NCBI GenBank assembly: GCA_034420475.1
Contig: DAOULH010000034.1
Coordinates: 1-64,000, forward strand
DNA from: Bin87 sp034420475
GTDB taxonomy: Bacteria > Chloroflexota > Dehalococcoidia > Lucifugimonadales > UBA3495
Length of the DNA: 64,000 bases
Direction: 5' to 3'
Every line of letters begins with the position of its first letter. Within the stretch, counting starts at the first letter, position 1. A program made the position numbers and the translations under genes. Below, piece after piece: positions 61,119 to 64,000 of this stretch. The notes beneath the pieces were generated by a model. It had not been told where the DNA came from, did no database searches, and saw nothing but the letters and a program-made list of their open reading frames with translations.

Positions 61119-61373
61119 TCAGCTAGGTTCTGCGTCGCCGTTCAATTTGCGGAGGATCTCGGGCGGGAGCTGTACGTTATTCTCCTCCAGCAGCGCGACA
61201 ACTTGCTTCCGGGCTTCCTCACGGCCTTGCTCACGGCCTCGGGCTTCTGCCTTCGCGTCTTTGGCCGCAGCCCAAAGTTCGACCGTTTCTCTGGCAGCGA
61301 AGAACATGGTTATACCCCGTACAACAACGCAGCAGTGGGAAGCGGGAATTACGCCGCCTGCCTGCAAGTTCAC
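61119..61373 (-). pseudogene. truncated duplicate of the GREE-repeat gene
   Basis: From about 61320 to 61119 the DNA repeats the 3' part of the next gene (GITMFFAARETVELWAAAKDAKAEARGREQ, ending PPEILRKLNGD). The upstream part is out of frame (TTGTTGTACGGGGTATAACC against TTGTACGGAGGTATCACC) and no N-terminal domain is present. An open frame of 84 codons remains, but it probably encodes no functional protein. Confidence 0.6.
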
Positions 61374-61409
61374 GGATGTGGCTTTAGACTAGCCCGCGGC
61401 TGATTAGAT

Positions 61410-61877
61410 CTAATCTCCGTTGCCGTTCACTCTGCGGAGGACTTCCGGCGGGAGTTGCACGTTATGCTCCTCCAACAGCGCGGCAATTTCCCTCCGGCCT
61501 TCTTCACGACCCTCCTCTCGGCCCTCTTCACGGCCTTCCTCTCGGCCCTCTTCACGACCCTCTTCTCGGCCCTCCTCACGACCTCGGGCTTCTGCCTTGG
61601 CGTCTTTAGCCGCAGCCCAACGTTCAACCGTCTCTCTGGCGGCAAAGAACATGGTGATACCTCCGTACAACAGCGCGGTGGTGGGAAACAGGAGCGCCGT
61701 GGCCACTATTATAACGCCGGTATGATGGGCGGCCAGATCGGATAGGAAACCCAGCACCGGCCACCCGGCACAAATTGCGCATTGGTTAAGCCCAATCGCG
61801 ATCCACATACTGGCGCTGACCGATAGCGCCCCATCTACAAAACGCCAATACGACCGTCGACGTTTTTGGACAGCCAT
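61410..61877 (-). CDS. membrane protein with GREE tandem repeats
   Basis: A 155-residue protein. Residues about 18-75 hold two hydrophobic segments (GALSVSASMWIAIGLNQCAICAGWPVLGFL and TGVIIVATALLFPTTALLYGG). Then ARETVERWAAAKDAKAEARGREE leads into seven to eight GREE units (12-base DNA repeats) that form a charged helix, and the tail reads LPPEVLRRVNGNGD. The repeat tract could vary by slippage. The function is unknown. Confidence 0.65.
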   Translation of the reverse strand: MAVQKRRRSYWRFVDGALSVSASMWIAIGLNQCAICAGWPVLGFLSDLAAHHTGVIIVATALLFPTTALLYGGITMFFAARETVERWAAAKDAKAEARGREEGREEGREEGREEGREEGREEGREEGRREIAALLEEHNVQLPPEVLRRVNGNGD

Positions 61878-61901
61878 ACTGACCGGTTCAACCGCCCTCT
61901 G

Positions 61902-63575
61902 CTACGGCCCCCACGGCGCCGCCGCCGCCACATCGCCGTCGCTGACAATGTCCACCACCGCCGGCCGGTTGGCGCTCACGGCCTGGTCCAGCGCGGAGTT
62001 GATCTGGTTGGGATCGGTGACCCGGATGCCCAGGGCGCCCATGGACTCAGCGATCTGCGCGAAGTTCGTGTCGTTGAAGCGCCACAGCTCGCCGGAGTTG
62101 CCGCCCTCGCGTCCCTCGTAAGCCGCTTCGTCGCCGCGCCGGTCCTGGTTCAAGCCGCCGTTGTTGTGCACCACGATTACGGCGTTGATGCCGTAGCGCA
62201 CCGCCGTTTCCAGCTCGCCGATGTGGTACCACATGCCGCCGTCGCCGGTCCAGCACACCACCGGCCGGTCGGGCACTCCGCACTTGGCGCCCAGCGCCGC
62301 CGGCAGACCCCAACCCAGCGAACCGGCCGCCCGCAGGTACGACTGCCCCTCGTGGTTCAGGTCCACCATGCTGCCCGTCCAGATGCCGGCATGACCGGTG
62401 TCCGCTATCAGGACGGCGTCGGAGGGCAGGAAGTCCGTAAGTTCCTGGCAGAGACGCTCCGGACGTATCGGAATTGCATTGGACGTGAGCACCGGTTCGT
62501 GTTCGTCGCGCCAGTTCTGCACGTGTTCCTGCGCCCGGGCGACCCAGTTGGCATTGCCGCCCGTGGGCTCCAGAACGTCCAGCATCGCCTCCAGCGTTCG
62601 CTTGGCGTCGCCCTGCAAGCCGTAGGCCGAGGGATATGACCGGCCCAACTCGCTGGCGTCGATGTCAATCTGGATCACCGGCGTGCCCTCGGCGGGGATC
62701 CGCCAGTCCAGCGTGATCTGGCTGCCGGTGTGACTGCCCACGAACAGCACCAGGTCGGCCTCCGACACCACGCGGTTCGCCGACCAACGGGAATAGCTGC
62801 CGACCACGCCCACGGAAAGCGGGTGGTTCTCCGGTATGGATCCCTTGGCGTTCAACCCGGTTGCCACCGGGATGTTCAGCATCTCGGCCAGCCGGACCAG
62901 CTCGGCCTCGGCGCCCGACGCCGTGACCCCTCCGCCGGCCACGATCACCGGCCGCTCGGCTTGCGACAGTATCCGCGCCGCCTCGCGAACCCGCTCCGGC
63001 TCCGGAGCCGGCCGGAACGCCGGCCGTTGCGTGAACGGCTCCTCCACGATGACGTCCGTGTCCATGATGCCGTCGGTGATCACGTCGCCCGAGATGCCGG
63101 AGAAGTCCAGGTGCGCCGGCAACGTCTGGCCGGTTGTTACCTCGCGGAACGCCTGTCGCAGCAGGTGGGGAAGTTGCTCGACGGTTTCCACTTCCGCGCT
63201 GTACTTGGTAACCGACGCGAAGGGCTTGGAATGTTCGACTTCCTGGTACGAGTTTCGGTGACGGTGCATCGGCGGGCGATGGCCCGTGATGGCGATCACC
63301 GGAGACACTCCCAGGTAGGCGTCCTGGAGCCCGGCGGCCAGGTTGACCGCTCCCACCGACTGCGCGAAGCACAGCCCCGGCTTGCCCGTGACCCGGGCGT
63401 AGGCGTCCGCCATGTACGCCGCCGACTTCTCGCCGTGGCTGATGATCCGCTTGATGCCAACGTCCTCCATCTCGACAAGGGCGCGTCGGATGATCGCGGG
63501 AACGAAAAACACGTGGGTTACGCCGTATTCGCGCAGGGTCTCGGCGAGGAAACGGGCGCCGGTCATGCTGGGCAT
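61902..63575 (-). CDS. thiamine-pyrophosphate-dependent enzyme (acetolactate synthase-like)
   Basis: A 557-residue TPP enzyme. The catalytic Glu is in HGEKSAAYMADAYARVTGKPG (about residues 47-67), and GDGGMWYHIGELETAVRYGINAVIVVHNN is the TPP-binding motif (about 430-458). The middle FAD/DHS-like domain begins near ILSQAERPVIVAGGG. The start at 63575 has AGGAGG upstream. Family members make acetolactate, decarboxylate oxo acids or cleave oxalyl-CoA; the N-terminal part is closest to the acetolactate-synthase group but the substrate is open. A decarboxylase-like gene lies upstream. Confidence 0.85.
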   Translation of the reverse strand: MPSMTGARFLAETLREYGVTHVFFVPAIIRRALVEMEDVGIKRIISHGEKSAAYMADAYARVTGKPGLCFAQSVGAVNLAAGLQDAYLGVSPVIAITGHRPPMHRHRNSYQEVEHSKPFASVTKYSAEVETVEQLPHLLRQAFREVTTGQTLPAHLDFSGISGDVITDGIMDTDVIVEEPFTQRPAFRPAPEPERVREAARILSQAERPVIVAGGGVTASGAEAELVRLAEMLNIPVATGLNAKGSIPENHPLSVGVVGSYSRWSANRVVSEADLVLFVGSHTGSQITLDWRIPAEGTPVIQIDIDASELGRSYPSAYGLQGDAKRTLEAMLDVLEPTGGNANWVARAQEHVQNWRDEHEPVLTSNAIPIRPERLCQELTDFLPSDAVLIADTGHAGIWTGSMVDLNHEGQSYLRAAGSLGWGLPAALGAKCGVPDRPVVCWTGDGGMWYHIGELETAVRYGINAVIVVHNNGGLNQDRRGDEAAYEGREGGNSGELWRFNDTNFAQIAESMGALGIRVTDPNQINSALDQAVSANRPAVVDIVSDGDVAAAAPWGP

Positions 63576-63600
63576 CTGGTGGCCTCCTGATTAACAGTGA

Positions 63601-63630
63601 CCGTCATTCCGGCTTGCGCTGGAATGACGG
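63601..63630. repeat. GTCATTCC inverted repeat
   Basis: CCGTCATTCC and GGAATGACGG form a perfect 10-bp stem with a 10-base loop. It is related in sequence to the element at 21782-21871 and could also act as a terminator or processing site between the two genes. Confidence 0.55.
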
Positions 63631-63657
63631 CGACGAAAATTCCGTTGATGTGTTCGG

Positions 63658-63978
63658 CTAGACGCCGCGTTCTTCGAAGACTTCCTTCGCGACCCGCACC
63701 GCGTTGGCGGCCACCGGCCAGCCGGCGTAGAAGGCCATGTGAGTGATCACCTCGGAGATCTCGTCCCGGGTCACGCCGTTGTCCAGCGCGCGGCCGATGT
63801 GCCCTCGCAGCTGGTCCGTGCGGTACAGCGCGGTCAGGGTGGCGACCGTGATCAGGCTGCGGTCCCGCTTCGACAGTTCCGGCCGCTCCCACACGTCCCC
63901 GAACAGGACGTCGGCGGAAAGCTCGGCCAGCTTGGGTGATACTTCTTGCATTACGGTTCGGGCTGCGGGCTGCGTCAT
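63658..63978 (-). CDS. carboxymuconolactone decarboxylase family protein
   Basis: A 106-residue all-helical protein. LSKRDRSLITVATLTALYRTDQLRGHIGRALDNGVTRDEISEVITHMAFYAGWPVAANAV is the CMD domain; His of RGHI and the HMAFYAGWP turn are conserved. The redox CxxC of AhpD is absent, so this is the decarboxylase-type branch. ACAGGAGG precedes the ATG. Together with the TPP enzyme it may act in aromatic or oxo-acid breakdown. Confidence 0.85.
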   Translation of the reverse strand: MTQPAARTVMQEVSPKLAELSADVLFGDVWERPELSKRDRSLITVATLTALYRTDQLRGHIGRALDNGVTRDEISEVITHMAFYAGWPVAANAVRVAKEVFEERGV

Positions 63979-64000
63979 GACGCCTCCTGTGTTGTGGTCG

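Noticed and set aside
61480..61600. CRISPR-like direct repeats
   Set aside because: The 12-base units have no spacers; they encode GREE repeats in frame.

Overview
The window is GC-rich bacterial chromosome with dense, mostly short operons on both strands. No rRNA, tRNA, CRISPR array, phage module or transposase gene is visible. The gene content points to Chloroflexota, most likely a Dehalococcoidia/SAR202-like lineage. The grounds are a GreA factor with a recombinase-like N-terminal extension, an expanded Uma2 nuclease family, a reductive-dehalogenase-like protein, paired LigB-type dioxygenases, an enolase-superfamily enzyme and many flavin/TPP oxidative enzymes. This placement is inference from gene families; no marker-gene tree was made.

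Layout. 1-5.4 kb is an accessory stretch: dispersed repeats, two Uma2 proteins, an MFS carrier, a Cys-rich protein, a Panacea-domain (toxin-antitoxin type) gene overlapping a small acidic gene, and a coiled-coil nuclease-like protein. 5.4-15.5 kb is catabolic: an FAD oxidoreductase, a GMC oxidoreductase, a PLP aminotransferase, three tandem Uma2 copies on an exact 621-base unit, a MaoC-like dehydratase, ATP sulfurylase and an enoyl-CoA hydratase. 15.5-23.5 kb holds a frameshifted PaREP1-like gene, a NYN RNase-like gene, threonine synthase, an MBL nuclease, a peroxiredoxin whose active-site codon is TGA (candidate selenoprotein), GreA, a DUF1989 protein, a quinone oxidoreductase and a SprT-like protease.

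23.5-26.9 kb is the most interesting block. A good sigma-70-type promoter is followed by about 450 bases of strongly structured, apparently non-coding leader. Then come panD (aspartate to beta-alanine) and three SAM-dependent methyltransferases; the first two are tandem paralogues with a sarcosine/dimethylglycine-methyltransferase-like N-terminus. The simplest hypothesis is an operon that makes and N-methylates beta-alanine, perhaps to beta-alanine betaine. It is followed by a TPP riboswitch with an intrinsic terminator, an SSS-family transporter (ThiV-like) and thiC.

30.9-41.4 kb: a PIN toxin-antitoxin pair, two tandem LigB dioxygenases, a thioredoxin-reductase-like flavoprotein, two MBL/membrane genes, a strongly expressed-looking RdhA-like Fe-S protein, a MocR-type aminotransferase, and plsY-der. 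41.4-52.8 kb: ornithine carbamoyltransferase, DUF2335, an FlK-like thioesterase, a DUF1800-DUF1501-NHL operon, hicBA, a secreted leucine-rich-repeat protein, a Rieske protein and a cobalamin-binding protein. 52.8-64 kb: Uma2-folD-queA, a retropepsin-like/DUF4268 operon with one frameshifted member, an enolase-superfamily enzyme, mqnA-metF, a GREE-repeat membrane protein with a truncated duplicate, a TPP-dependent synthase and a carboxymuconolactone decarboxylase.

Several convergent or operon ends carry strong GC-rich hairpins, several built on the same GGGGCGAA stem. Gene starts were moved from the longest reading frame wherever a Shine-Dalgarno sequence or family alignment argued for it; those cases are stated.
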